The position numbers were made by a program, and so were the translations under genes. A DNA stretch of 11,277 bases. Origin: an uncultured Rhodocyclaceae bacterium. Its GTDB lineage: Bacteria > Pseudomonadota > Gammaproteobacteria > Burkholderiales > Rhodocyclaceae. Below the pieces are notes generated by a model, which worked only from the letters and a program-made list of their open reading frames with translations, was not told the DNA's origin and ran no database searches. The stretch lies in contig CAJBAP010000376.1 in NCBI GenBank assembly GCA_903950295.1, positions 1-11,277 on the forward strand, given 5' to 3'. Positions 1 through 6,499 of the stretch are shown piece by piece. The first letter of the stretch is position 1. Each line of letters opens with the position of its first letter.

Positions 1-103
1 GGCTCAAGTTATTTCTTTGAGAGACGATTAGCAGCAAGCGTGCCAGCCAGCTTTAATGGAGAAAAAGAGGGGAAAGCGCGGCCATTTCCTTGGATTTGCC
101 GCT

Positions 104-177
104 ATTGCCGGCAATAAACAGTGGGTTGCCGGCAAGGCTTGCCGAATTACTGTGTGTGTGCCATGCACCTGGTGCAT
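104..177. repeat. Short palindromes in the non-coding left edge
   Basis: Bases 1-180 show no convincing gene. They contain a perfect palindrome ATTGCCGGCAAT (104-115), a second copy of its core TTGCCGGCAA (126-135) overlapping GGCAAG-G-CTTGCC (131-143), and the inverted repeat ATGCACC-T-GGTGCAT (163-177) just before the first dispersed repeat. The last resembles the operator palindromes found elsewhere in this window, so it may belong to a lost or off-window toxin-antitoxin promoter. That reading is inference. Confidence 0.4.
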
Positions 178-180
178 TTC

Positions 181-205
181 GCCGTCCCGCCAACACCGAC
201 TTTTT
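181..205 (+). repeat. Dispersed 25-bp module-border repeat, copy 1
   Basis: First of six same-orientation copies of a sequence that starts GCCGTC, has CGCCAGCGCC in the middle and ends GACTTTTT. This copy is the most divergent in the centre (CGCCAACACC). It abuts the stop codon of the nucleotidyltransferase gene (206-208) with no spacing, on that gene's 3' side. Confidence 0.8.
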
Positions 206-1246
206 CTACGCGCCTTGCAGCGCCGTAACCGCAGTCGGGTTTATTTTGGCAAGTCTCGCCAATCCGCCATCAAGGCGTTTGCGCCAACCTGGGCCGCGCG
301 ACAGGGCATCACGGTAGGTTTCCGCAATATCTTCCGGTCGGTGATCCAGATAGTACTGGATCAGGACGTTGGCTTGCCGCACATCCTTATCGGCCTTGAC
401 GGTGCTCGAAACATCGCGCTCGGCGGCGACAATGAGCTTGTGGATGGCAAAGCGGTCGGGCCTGGGAATATTGACGATCACGCTACCCTCGGTGCTCAGT
501 AGCGCCGCCTGGGTTGTCTCGACCATCGAAAACTCCATGAAGCGCAGCGGTTGCAGGGCGATCTGCAGGCCTTCAACGAAGATCGGCGCGTCGCTTGTTG
601 AATTCCTTGAGGTCAAAAAGTCTAACCGGAAGGCGGGATCTTTCGGATTGAGGTAGGTTCCGCCGTGTTGGCCATCCAGCGAGGAAATCGGCAGCAAGCC
701 CATCTGGAGTGATTCGATCGCAGAAGCGGTATCGATCTTGATATTCGCGGGGAGCGCAACGGAGATATTCTTGCCGGCGTGGGCGAAATCCACGTCCTGG
801 GTTTGCATATGTTCCACCGGAACAATCCCCAGCATGTTGCCCATGGCCATGAACGCGTGCGTACCGACCAGAATCCCGCCCCGTTTGAAAAATCCATATT
901 CCGCCAGGCGGCGGATGACACGGAAATGCTTGGGCAGCATCGGCTCGCAACCGAGCGCTATCGCGGCGGCGGCCAGGCGTTGGAGTGGTTTTGCTTCATG
1001 ATTCTTGTGATCGCGAATCAGGGCGGACAGCGACGCGCTTTCCGGGCCGACATAGATCTGCTTTACCGCCCTGCCGATATCGCGGAACTGGAAATACCAG
1101 TATTCGCGGCCATGGACAGTTTTTTTGCCAAAGCTGCCGTTCAGGCCGGCTACGCTCGATGATACGTGCGCGGCCAATGCGGCGCTGAAAACATCGGCAT
1201 ACGCATTCTGGGCGCTGGTGGATTGCTCTTCGTAGGGTAGGGCCAT
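206..1246 (-). CDS. GSU2403-family nucleotidyltransferase-fold protein
   Basis: A 346-residue protein with the nucleotidyltransferase (pol-beta-like) fold typical of the GSU2403 family. The core is the glycine pair G123-G124 in RGGILVGTHAF, followed by the catalytic acidic pair D151/D153 in TQDVDFA and a third acidic residue, D209, in FRLDF. K270 in the C-terminal helical half (FAIHKLIVA) is in the usual place for the family. These proteins are presumed to transfer a nucleotide to a protein or RNA target, but the substrate is not known. No signal peptide or membrane segment is seen. The gene is divergent from ccdA across an 80-bp region with two inverted repeats. No strong Shine-Dalgarno precedes the ATG, so the start is less certain. 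Related minimal nucleotidyltransferases act in toxin-antitoxin or abortive-infection systems, which would suit this neighbourhood. The family call is firm; the role is inferred. Confidence 0.8.
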   Translation of the reverse strand: MALPYEEQSTSAQNAYADVFSAALAAHVSSSVAGLNGSFGKKTVHGREYWYFQFRDIGRAVKQIYVGPESASLSALIRDHKNHEAKPLQRLAAAAIALGCEPMLPKHFRVIRRLAEYGFFKRGGILVGTHAFMAMGNMLGIVPVEHMQTQDVDFAHAGKNISVALPANIKIDTASAIESLQMGLLPISSLDGQHGGTYLNPKDPAFRLDFLTSRNSTSDAPIFVEGLQIALQPLRFMEFSMVETTQAALLSTEGSVIVNIPRPDRFAIHKLIVAAERDVSSTVKADKDVRQANVLIQYYLDHRPEDIAETYRDALSRGPGWRKRLDGGLARLAKINPTAVTALQGA

Positions 1247-1256
1247 GGCGAGAATT

Positions 1257-1292
1257 TATACTACAAAATATTAATCCGTAGTATATTGTCAG
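1257..1292. promoter_or_regulatory. Divergent promoter/operator between NTase and ccdA
   Basis: A perfect inverted repeat TATACTAC (1257-1264) / GTAGTATA (1278-1285) with a 13-bp spacer lies in the AT-rich region between the divergent genes. On the minus strand, CTGACA (1292-1287) and TATTTT (1270-1265), 16 bp apart, could drive the nucleotidyltransferase. On the plus strand, TATATT (1282-1287) is a possible -10 without a good -35. The palindrome overlaps both, as expected of a repressor site shared by the two genes. Confidence 0.5.
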
Positions 1293-1295
1293 CGG

Positions 1296-1312
1296 TGCGC
1301 ATACAATGCGCA
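1296..1312. promoter_or_regulatory. Second inverted repeat, probable ccd operator
   Basis: TGCGCAT (1296-1302) and ATGCGCA (1306-1312) form perfect 7-bp arms around ACA, directly upstream of the ccdA ribosome binding site (AGGAGG, 1314-1319). CcdA-CcdB complexes are known to repress their own promoter, so this is a reasonable operator candidate. It could also fold in the mRNA leader. TACAAT (1302-1307) inside it could be a -10. Confidence 0.4.
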
Positions 1313-1326
1313 GAGGAGGTGTTGCC

Positions 1327-1581
1327 ATGAATGCATCAGTCGAAACTCGTGCTCAGCATAAACGTCCAGTCAATCTTCTTCTGACTGAGGAAACAGTGCA
1401 AAAAGCCAGGGGGTATACGAATAATTTGTCAGCGACAGTCGATGGACTGCTTGTTGAATTTGTGGCGCGAATAGAGAGCCAGGATGGCGAAAAACAACAG
1501 CGCCGAAACGAAGTCTGTGAATTGCTGAATCGCTTCAATGCGATCAATGGCTCGTTTGCGGATGAGTTTTCTACGTTATGA
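1327..1581 (+). CDS. ccdA: CcdA-family antitoxin
   Basis: An 84-residue antitoxin of a type II toxin-antitoxin module; it would bind and neutralise CcdB and repress the operon. The N-terminal part (KRPVNLLLTEETVQKAR, about residues 12-28) matches the ribbon-helix-helix DNA-binding segment of CcdA. The C-terminal tail ends in GSFADEF, close to the conserved CcdA end that contacts CcdB. The ATG at 1327 is chosen because a perfect AGGAGG lies 7 bp before it; an in-frame upstream start at 1306 would add only MRRGGVA. The stop overlaps the ccdB start (ATGA, 1578-1581), the usual translational coupling. Base composition looks more AT-rich than the flanking genes, which suggests transfer. Confidence 0.88.
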   Translation: MNASVETRAQHKRPVNLLLTEETVQKARGYTNNLSATVDGLLVEFVARIESQDGEKQQRRNEVCELLNRFNAINGSFADEFSTL

Positions 1582-1907
1582 GCCAATTTGACGTTTTCCG
1601 GAACCCAGGAAAAAACCAGGATGCGATTCCCTTTGTCGTTGTCGTTCAATCCGCCGCCTTTGATAAATTGGATCGGCGCCTGGTTGTCCCGCTACTTTCA
1701 GAAGACGGCTTGGGCGGATCGATAAAGATCCCTCACTCAGACACAACCCCGATCTTTACTGTAAATGGAAGAAGAGTAGTCCTGAACCCATTTGAAATGG
1801 TGTCTGTAGAGACAAAAAGGCTTGGCTTGAAAGTGTCTTCTTTGTCTGGCGATGGAGATGCAATTACATTGGCATTGGACGAGGTGTTTTCGAAAGCACG
1901 GGGGTAG
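1578..1907 (+). CDS. ccdB: CcdB-family toxin (gyrase inhibitor family)
   Basis: A 109-residue CcdB-like toxin, slightly longer than F-plasmid CcdB (101 residues). The N-terminal strand (QFDVFRNP), the VVVVQS strand, the RRLVVPL segment and the PIFTVNGRRVVLNPFEMVSV region all match the CcdB fold. F-plasmid CcdB poisons DNA gyrase through a C-terminal Trp-Gly-Ile; here the corresponding end reads DEVFSKARG, with no Trp. Gyrase poisoning may therefore be weakened, or the target different. The gene is coupled to ccdA by an ATGA overlap and is followed, 29 bp after its stop, by a strong bidirectional terminator. The family assignment is firm; the target is not shown by the sequence. Confidence 0.87.
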   Translation: MSQFDVFRNPGKNQDAIPFVVVVQSAAFDKLDRRLVVPLLSEDGLGGSIKIPHSDTTPIFTVNGRRVVLNPFEMVSVETKRLGLKVSSLSGDGDAITLALDEVFSKARG

Positions 1908-1936
1908 AAATTTCAGGATTCTTTATGTCCAAAACT

Positions 1937-1969
1937 AAAAGCCCGCGCCGGCGAACCGGGCGGGCTTTT
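1937..1969. terminator. Bidirectional terminator between ccdB and RHH antitoxin
   Basis: Perfect 10-bp arms AAAAGCCCGC (1937-1946) and GCGGGCTTTT (1960-1969) enclose an inner CCGG-CGAA-CCGG hairpin. The A-run and T-run flanks make it an intrinsic terminator on both strands, serving the convergent ccdB (plus) and RHH antitoxin (minus). A close relative lies at 2438-2471. Confidence 0.85.
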
Positions 1970-1991
1970 CAGTTTGTTACTGTGAAAATAC

Positions 1992-2231
1992 TCAGTCGCC
2001 CTCACGCGGTGCTTCGCCGGTTTTCCTTGCCATCAGCTTGTCAAAAGCCTTGAGGTCAGCGCGGGCTTGTCGTTCGGTAAAGTAGGTTTCAGCCTCGAGC
2101 ATCGCCAACTTTTCGGCCACCGCAATGCTGACAAATTGGTTGATGCTGACGCCTTCGCGCTTGCTCACGCGATCGACGCCAGCACGGATTGAGCGCGGTA
2201 AGCGGAGTGGGTAGGTGCTGATTTCGCTCAT
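1992..2231 (-). CDS. RHH antitoxin of a decayed PIN module
   Basis: A 79-residue ribbon-helix-helix antitoxin of the type often annotated HicB-like in proteobacteria. The start STYPLRLPRSIRAGVDRVSKREGVSINQFV (about residues 5-34) shows the DNA-binding strand and the two helices. The rest (YFTERQARADLKAFDKLMARKTGEAPREGD) is the toxin-binding tail of this family. The ATG at 2231 is preferred: GAGGT lies 8 bp upstream, and the codon overlaps the stop of the upstream toxin remnant (ATGA), the family's usual toxin-first layout. A longer in-frame start at 2333 only reads through the toxin gene. Its partner toxin is mostly deleted, so it is an orphan that may still repress its promoter or neutralise related toxins. 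Confidence 0.85.
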   Translation of the reverse strand: MSEISTYPLRLPRSIRAGVDRVSKREGVSINQFVSIAVAEKLAMLEAETYFTERQARADLKAFDKLMARKTGEAPREGD

Positions 2232-2355
2232 GATCGGATACCTCGCAAAAAATCCTGCAGCGGCCATGCCGCGCCATGCGTAGCAGTTCAGCGGAAGCGC
2301 CTGTCGGACTGCGCATCTTAGCAACCACGACATCAGTATCCAATACGATTTTCAC
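2228..2355 (-). pseudogene. PIN-domain toxin remnant (internal deletion)
   Basis: From a GTG start at 2355 the first 32 residues (MKIVLDTDVVVAKMRSPTGA and onward) are the typical N-terminus of a PIN-domain ribonuclease toxin, including the first catalytic Asp (D6). After codon 32 the similarity stops. In a different reading frame, 2260-2228 encodes LQDFLRGIRS and a stop, which looks like a PIN toxin C-terminus ending in the expected ATGA overlap with the antitoxin. The two ends are thus joined out of frame. Against a usual length of about 135-140 residues, roughly 95-100 codons including the other catalytic acids are missing. It cannot be an active nuclease. Confidence 0.8.
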
Positions 2356-2356
2356 A

Positions 2357-2385
2357 TTTTTATGACATCACTAGTGATGTGTAAA
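2357..2385 (-). promoter_or_regulatory. Promoter with 16-bp palindromic operator
   Basis: On the minus strand, TTTACA (2385-2380) and TAAAAA (2362-2357) are separated by 17 bp. The spacer contains the perfect palindrome ACATCACTAGTGATGT (2365-2380), a natural site for the RHH antitoxin. The expected transcription start lies at or very near the GTG of the toxin remnant, so the mRNA would be nearly leaderless. The promoter looks intact although the toxin it served is destroyed. Confidence 0.65.
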
Positions 2386-2394
2386 AAGTGTATT

Positions 2395-2419
2395 GCCGTC
2401 ACGCCAGCGCCGACTTTTT
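2395..2419 (+). repeat. Dispersed 25-bp module-border repeat, copy 2
   Basis: Identical to the consensus except A for C at the seventh base (GCCGTCA). It separates the PIN/RHH module from the flagellin-flaG unit and lies 9 bp from the -35 of the toxin-remnant promoter. Both flanking units are on the minus strand, yet the repeat keeps the plus orientation of the other copies. Confidence 0.85.
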
Positions 2420-2437
2420 CAGGCAGCTACACCATGC

Positions 2438-2471
2438 AAAAAGCCCACTCCGGCGAACCGGGTGGGCTTTT
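2438..2471. terminator. Terminator of the flagellin-flaG unit
   Basis: Arms AAAAGCCCAC (2439-2448) and GTGGGCTTTT (2462-2471) enclose the same inner CCGG-CGAA-CCGG hairpin as the terminator at 1937-1969. Two arm positions differ but pairing is kept: GC in one, AT in the other. It lies 22 bp after the flaG stop codon and ends that minus-strand transcript; flanking A and T runs allow action in both directions. Confidence 0.85.
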
Positions 2472-2493
2472 CACTTTGTTGCTTTCGGCCTGC

Positions 2494-2856
2494 CTAAGCC
2501 TTCTGTTGCAGCAGCATGCCTTGCATCCTGTCGAGCGAGCGGGCGATTTCCAGAAGTTCCTTGGAGGGAATCTGACGGATCATCTCACCGGTTTGCGCGT
2601 CGGTGACTCTGACTATGGTCTTGCCTGATTCATCGTCAATCGAAAACGCCAAACTGTTCGGTGCCGTGGATTCGATCATCTGTTTCATCGATTCCACCGC
2701 CTTTTGCACTTGTTCGCGGCTGGGCTGCTGTTGCGGAGCGGGCTGTGGCGCGACCGCCGGTGCCTTCACCGGCACCGGTGCAGGCGCGCCCTGAGGGGCG
2801 GCCGGCAACGGCGCGGCGCTTTGGCTGCCGGAGTTGCTGATCGTGTTGATTGCCAT
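2494..2856 (-). CDS. flaG: FlaG family flagellar protein
   Basis: A 120-residue FlaG-family protein. Residues about 12-47 are a Pro/Ala/Gln-rich, probably disordered linker. The conserved FlaG domain covers about residues 48-115: a helix (VQKAVESMKQMIES), then the strand pair LAFSIDDESGKTIVRVTDAQ, then GEMIRQIPSKELLEIARSLDRMQG. In other bacteria FlaG affects filament length and sits next to flagellin or fliD, as here. A good AAGGAG (2868-2863) precedes the ATG by 6 bp. It lies 78 bp after the flagellin stop on the same strand with no obvious promoter of its own, so it is probably read from the flagellin promoter past a small hairpin (2882-2899). A terminator follows. Confidence 0.9.
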   Translation of the reverse strand: MAINTISNSGSQSAAPLPAAPQGAPAPVPVKAPAVAPQPAPQQQPSREQVQKAVESMKQMIESTAPNSLAFSIDDESGKTIVRVTDAQTGEMIRQIPSKELLEIARSLDRMQGMLLQQKA

Positions 2857-2881
2857 GTTCTTCTCCTTGCCTTTGGGGGGT

Positions 2882-2899
2882 GACCGGGTTACCCCGGTC
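2882..2899 (-). other. Intergenic hairpin between flagellin and flaG
   Basis: On the minus strand GACCGGG and CCCGGTC pair perfectly (7 bp) around a GTAA loop, a stable GNRA-type tetraloop. No T-run follows in the direction of transcription, so it is probably not a full terminator. It may protect the 3' end of flagellin mRNA or lower the amount of flaG transcript; this is inference. Confidence 0.55.
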
Positions 2900-2934
2900 T
2901 TCCCTCAATGTTTAGTTGCTATCCCTTTTTGCTA

Positions 2935-5625
2935 TTAACGAAGGAGGGTAAGCACCTGGTTCGGCAGGGCGTTGGCCTGGGCCAGCATCGCGATACCCGC
3001 TTGTTGCAGAATCTGGGCACGGGTGAGGTTCGCCGTTTCTTGCGCGAAGTCCGCATCCTGAATCCGCGAACGGGCGGCCGAGATGTTTTCCGAGGTCGTG
3101 GTCAGGTTCGCAACCGTCGATTGGAAGCGGTTCTGAATGGCACCGAGGTCGGCGCGGATCGTGTTGACCTGAGCCAGTGAAGCATCGATTACTGACAGGG
3201 CATCTTGCGCGCCTTCGGCCGTGCTGATGTCGACCATGGAGAGCTTCGACTTCGTGCTGGCAACCGACTGGCCGGCCGTGGTGGTATTGAGCACGCCACC
3301 GTTGGTATTGACGGTGTTGGAAGTGACCGAGAACGGGCCGGAAACCGATTCAAACGTCACCTTGCCAGCGATCACGGTCGAGTCGAGGTGGCCGCCTTCC
3401 GCGACTGAGCCACCGTCACTGAGAGTGACCGCCGAGCCGGTGATACCGGTCATTTTGATCGTCTTCGCTGCAGCACTAACACCGCTGGGGTCGGTAACGG
3501 CAGCGGAGTGCTCAAAGGTCTCGATCTTGATGTCGTAACCCTCGGCGCTAATCAGCTTCATGCTGCCGGCGGTAGTGATCTCGGCGGTGATGCCGGTGGT
3601 GCCCGTGCGCTGATTGACGGCTGCAGCCAAGGCGGAGAGGTCCGACGTGGTTACGGCGGCAGAGATCGCGACAGCATCGGTGTTGGAGCCGTAGAGGTTG
3701 AAAGAAACTGTGCCGTCTGCTGAGAGGCTGCTAAATGTAGCCTCGGAGCGGGCCCGCCCTGTCACGCCAGTAGTACCAGATACAGCATTGACAGCCGCTG
3801 CGAGTTGCTTGGCGGTAGAGTTGGCGGCGACGGTGATGTTTTGGCTGGCGATGCCCGAGACCGACACTGTTTGTGCGCTGACGCCGTTACCCTCGGCAAT
3901 GCCGATGCTGGGGGTGCCGGAGGTCAGAGTGAGGGCGGTACCGTTAGTGGCGCCGGTGGCAAATTCAGCGGCGGCGGCGGTGGTGAATTTGACGCTATAG
4001 CCATTGTCTGCGGCAAGAACGACGCGACCACGGGCAGAGAATGAGTCGGCACCCGCTTCGACGATCGTCGGTGCAGAGTTGTCCAGACCTGCGACGAAGC
4101 TGGTGGTGAGGGTGACGGCGGCGGCCAGCGCAGTGGCGACTACTGCGCCGCCAGCGCCGGCACCAGTGCCGGTGGCTGTCGTCAGCGTAGTACCGGTCGT
4201 ATAACCCGTCTGCAGCGATGCCGCGAGTAAGGTAGCACTATCACCAACACCAACGCCGGCAGTTGTATCAAGTGTGACAGTGAAAGTACCGCCGGTGGAA
4301 CGCACGATGTCAAGCGCGGCGCCAGCAGCAGCACGGCTTACCGTATATCCTGCAGCGAGCAGTGCCGCCTGATTTGTTCCGCCATCGTTCAGAGCAGCAT
4401 AAATGGCATTGTGAGTTGCAGCTATATCTCCGCCGGTGGTGAAAGTGATGGCGGATGCAAGACCTGTAAGATTAATCGTTGCGCCGGCTAAGTTTGTGTC
4501 AGTAGCCGTTAGGGTGGTAATACTAAACCGAGCCGCTGCCGAATTGTCGGTGGTGGCGAAGGTATCGATGTTGATATCGACGCCCGAAGCACTGGCAACA
4601 GTGATCTTGTTGGAGGTGGCGAAGTTACTTGCACCTTCCACCGTCAAGTCGGAATTGACATTGGTTGTATTGATTGCCGCCACCGCGGTATTCAGCGCGG
4701 TAGTAAAGTTGGTACGGGTGGCCGATGCATCGGCACCAACGGTGAAACTGATTGCACTAGTAGCAGTGCCGCTATCGGTCGAGAGGTTGAAGGAGACGGT
4801 GTCGCCCGGGTTGGTCTGCGCGTGTGCCAGCAGGGTCGACAAGTCAAAGGTGATTGCGTTGTAGCCGTTGGCTTCGATACCGGCGACTGTATTGAGACTA
4901 CTGGCAATGGTCTTGGCCGAGTCTGTGGTTGCGATGGTTACATCCGTTGCGGCTCCCGTGGAATCAGTGACACGGGCAGTCGTGCCAGTGGAAGCGTTTG
5001 CGGTACGGGCAGCTGCGAGATCGGCGGCGGCGGCTGACGAGCCCATTTTGGTACCGCCCAGCGTCGTGGTATTGGCGCCCTTGGCGGCGCTGATCTGGGA
5101 GGTGACCTGGTTGGCGCCGAGGGTTTCGCCGGAAGCACCGGCAACAGAGACGTTGATGGTCTCGCGAGCATTGGCGCCGACCTGGAAGGCCTGGGTGGTG
5201 AAGGAGCCGTCGAGCAGCTTGAGGCCGTTGAACGAGGTCGTGCCGGCGATGCGGTCGAGCTCTGACTTGAGCTGGTTAACTTCTGAGTTCAGGGCGAGGC
5301 GGTCAGAGGCGCTGTTGGTGGCGTTGGCCGACTGGATCGCCAGTTCGCGCATCCGCTGCAGGATGTTGCCGGTTTCCTGCAAGGCGCCTTCAGCCGTCTG
5401 GGCCAGCGAGATACCGTCGTTGGAGTTACGCACGGCCTGGTTCAGGCCGCGAATCTGCGAAGTCATCCGGTCGGCAATCGACAGGCCGGCGGCGTCGTCT
5501 TTCGCGCCGTTGATGCGCAGGCCGGAAGACAGGCGCTGCAGCGAGGTGGTCAAGGCCGACTGGCTGGTGTTGAGGTTCCGTTGTGCGTTCAGCGACGGGA
5601 CGTTGGTGTTGATGACTTGTGCCAT
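2935..5625 (-). CDS. fliC: Large flagellin with expanded variable domain
   Basis: An 896-residue filament flagellin, far longer than the common 300-500. Residues 1 to about 175 are the D0/D1 half (starting [18 protein letters not shown], with [19 protein letters not shown] and [21 protein letters not shown]). The last 95 or so are the C-terminal D1/D0 half ([20 protein letters not shown], ending VLTLLR). Between them lie about 620 Ala/Thr/Ser-rich residues of surface-exposed D2/D3. Two stretches, about 218-365 and 580-740, share a pattern (SAK..A...[17 protein letters not shown] or GYDIKIETF) like the Flagellin_IN module. They are probably diverged duplicates. Export is by the flagellar apparatus; no signal peptide is needed. 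AAGGAG (5637-5632) lies 6 bp before the ATG, and a sigma-28 promoter lies about 100 bp upstream. flaG follows. The many Thr and Ser residues are compatible with glycosylation, but no such genes are in the window. Confidence 0.95.
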   Translation of the reverse strand: MAQVINTNVPSLNAQRNLNTSQSALTTSLQRLSSGLRINGAKDDAAGLSIADRMTSQIRGLNQAVRNSNDGISLAQTAEGALQETGNILQRMRELAIQSANATNSASDRLALNSEVNQLKSELDRIAGTTSFNGLKLLDGSFTTQAFQVGANARETINVSVAGASGETLGANQVTSQISAAKGANTTTLGGTKMGSSAAAADLAAARTANASTGTTARVTDSTGAATDVTIATTDSAKTIASSLNTVAGIEANGYNAITFDLSTLLAHAQTNPGDTVSFNLSTDSGTATSAISFTVGADASATRTNFTTALNTAVAAINTTNVNSDLTVEGASNFATSNKITVASASGVDINIDTFATTDNSAAARFSITTLTATDTNLAGATINLTGLASAITFTTGGDIAATHNAIYAALNDGGTNQAALLAAGYTVSRAAAGAALDIVRSTGGTFTVTLDTTAGVGVGDSATLLAASLQTGYTTGTTLTTATGTGAGAGGAVVATALAAAVTLTTSFVAGLDNSAPTIVEAGADSFSARGRVVLAADNGYSVKFTTAAAAEFATGATNGTALTLTSGTPSIGIAEGNGVSAQTVSVSGIASQNITVAANSTAKQLAAAVNAVSGTTGVTGRARSEATFSSLSADGTVSFNLYGSNTDAVAISAAVTTSDLSALAAAVNQRTGTTGITAEITTAGSMKLISAEGYDIKIETFEHSAAVTDPSGVSAAAKTIKMTGITGSAVTLSDGGSVAEGGHLDSTVIAGKVTFESVSGPFSVTSNTVNTNGGVLNTTTAGQSVASTKSKLSMVDISTAEGAQDALSVIDASLAQVNTIRADLGAIQNRFQSTVANLTTTSENISAARSRIQDADFAQETANLTRAQILQQAGIAMLAQANALPNQVLTLLR

Positions 5626-5723
5626 TACTATCTCCTTAGAGAGGGTTTTTCCTCGTCGGTCGCTTTAGTTAGTCTCTGGCGCCGGCGCCGGTTTGATCGC
5701 GGTTTCATCCGCTGACAGAAGCT

Positions 5724-5750
5724 TTATCGGTGCGAGGGAGGGAAACTTTA
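5724..5750 (-). promoter_or_regulatory. Sigma-28 (FliA) promoter of the large flagellin
   Basis: On the minus strand, TAAAGTTT (5750-5743), an 11-bp spacer and ACCGATAA (5731-5724) match the flagellar sigma-28 consensus TAAAGTTT-N11-GCCGATAA at all but one base. Transcription would start near 5717, giving a leader of about 90 nt before the flagellin ATG. This places the gene in the late flagellar class. Confidence 0.92.
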
Positions 5751-5782
5751 GGAAATTGCCTCCCCGCTGGCGATGCCTGGGT

Positions 5783-5807
5783 GCCGTCTCGCCAGCGCCG
5801 ACTTTTT
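5783..5807 (+). repeat. Dispersed 25-bp module-border repeat, copy 3
   Basis: Consensus except T for C at the seventh base (GCCGTCT). It lies between the flagellin promoter and the PIN-RHH module, 12 bp before the -35 of that module. Only in this copy does a 9-bp upstream arm CGCTGGCGA (5765-5773) pair with TCGCCAGCG (5789-5797). The hairpin is followed five bases later by the T-run, so this copy could act as a weak plus-strand terminator. Confidence 0.87.
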
Positions 5808-5819
5808 ATAGGGCAGGGC

Positions 5820-5853
5820 TTGCAAACCTCAATGACAGCACCTATGCTGTCAT
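5820..5853 (+). promoter_or_regulatory. Autoregulated promoter of the PIN-RHH module
   Basis: TTGCAA (5820-5825) and TATGCT (5843-5848) are spaced by 17 bp. A perfect inverted repeat ATGACAGCA (5832-5840) / TGCTGTCAT (5845-5853) with a CCTA centre covers the -10 and the first ATG of the toxin. Transcription should begin at about 5855, giving a leaderless mRNA. The palindrome is the likely operator for the RHH antitoxin. Confidence 0.7.
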
Positions 5854-6274
5854 GATGATTTCGGTCGTTGTTGATACTAATGTTTTTGTTGCTGGCCTGC
5901 GCTCGGCGGGAGGTGCGTCCCGCGCAGTGCTGCGCGGCGCGCTGACGGGGCGTCTTCAACCGCTGTTCGGCAATGCGCTGTGGCTGGAATATCAGGATTT
6001 GCTGGGGCGACCGGTCTGGGGTGAATCTACGACGCCTACTGAACGAATGCAGGTGTTGGCTGCACTGGCGCAGCGAGGAAAGTGGGTTACGGTGTATTTT
6101 GGCTGGCGACCCAACTTGCCCGACGAAGCCGACAATCACTTGATTGAGTTGGCGCTGGCGGGGGGTGCGACGGCGATTGTTACGCACAATGTGCGCGATT
6201 TGCGCGGCGGTGAGTTGCAACTTGGTGGGTTACGCATTTTGACGCCCGCGCAATGTTTGGAGGAGTGGCGATGA
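5852..6274 (+). CDS. PIN-domain ribonuclease toxin (COG1569 type)
   Basis: A 140-residue PIN-domain toxin, a presumed Mg-dependent endoribonuclease. The acidic active-site residues are visible: D8 in VVVDTNVFVAGLRS, E46 in LWLEYQDLL, D94 in LPDEADNHLIEL and D116 in THNVRDL. The C-terminus LRILTPAQCLEEWR is typical of the family annotated as putative toxin component, PIN family. ATGs at 5852 and 5855 are both possible. No Shine-Dalgarno is seen and the promoter predicts a start of transcription at about 5855, so translation is probably leaderless; earlier in-frame starts would lie upstream of the promoter. The stop overlaps the antitoxin start (ATGA, 6271-6274). The toxin-first order is unusual among toxin-antitoxin pairs generally but normal in this subfamily. 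Confidence 0.87.
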   Translation: MMISVVVDTNVFVAGLRSAGGASRAVLRGALTGRLQPLFGNALWLEYQDLLGRPVWGESTTPTERMQVLAALAQRGKWVTVYFGWRPNLPDEADNHLIELALAGGATAIVTHNVRDLRGGELQLGGLRILTPAQCLEEWR

Positions 6275-6492
6275 GTACTTTGACGATTCGGTTGCCTGAC
6301 AATACTGCCGAGCGACTTAAATCACTGGCGCGTAGCCGGGGACTGAGCACGAACAAACTGGTTGAGGAGTTGAGCGCGCATGCGCTGGCGGCATGGGATA
6401 CCGAGAATCACTTCCGCGCCTTGGCGGCCACGGGTAACGTGTCGCAGGCGCTGGCGATTCTTGATCGGTTGGACGCTGAAGATAGGGTTTGA
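6271..6492 (+). CDS. RHH (Arc/CopG-like) antitoxin of the PIN module
   Basis: A 73-residue ribbon-helix-helix antitoxin. STLTIRLPDNTAERLKSLARSRGLSTNKLVEELSAHAL (about residues 2-39) gives the DNA-contacting strand and two helices; the remaining tail (WDTENHFRALAATGNVSQALAILDRLD) would wrap the toxin. The ATG at 6271 is chosen over an in-frame one at 6253 because GGAGGAG (6259-6265) lies 5 bp upstream and because of the ATGA overlap with the toxin stop. It probably represses the promoter at 5820-5853 with the toxin as co-repressor. Its tail resembles the ORF at 6984-7166, suggesting a former tandem copy of this module. Confidence 0.87.
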   Translation: MSTLTIRLPDNTAERLKSLARSRGLSTNKLVEELSAHALAAWDTENHFRALAATGNVSQALAILDRLDAEDRV

Positions 6493-6499
6493 GCAAAAC

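Noticed and set aside
4..23. CTCAAG...CTTTGAG at the very start as a terminator
   Set aside because: The stem is short with a mismatch and there is no T-run or adjoining gene in the window to support it.
56..502. Plus-strand ORF of 148 residues at the left edge
   Set aside because: Mostly antisense to the nucleotidyltransferase, runs through a dispersed repeat and has no domain.
4868..5668. Plus-strand ORF of 266 residues opposite the large flagellin (and another at 4436-4864)
   Set aside because: Antisense shadow of the flagellin coding sequence; low-complexity Ala/Val/Ser composition, no ribosome site and no recognisable domain.
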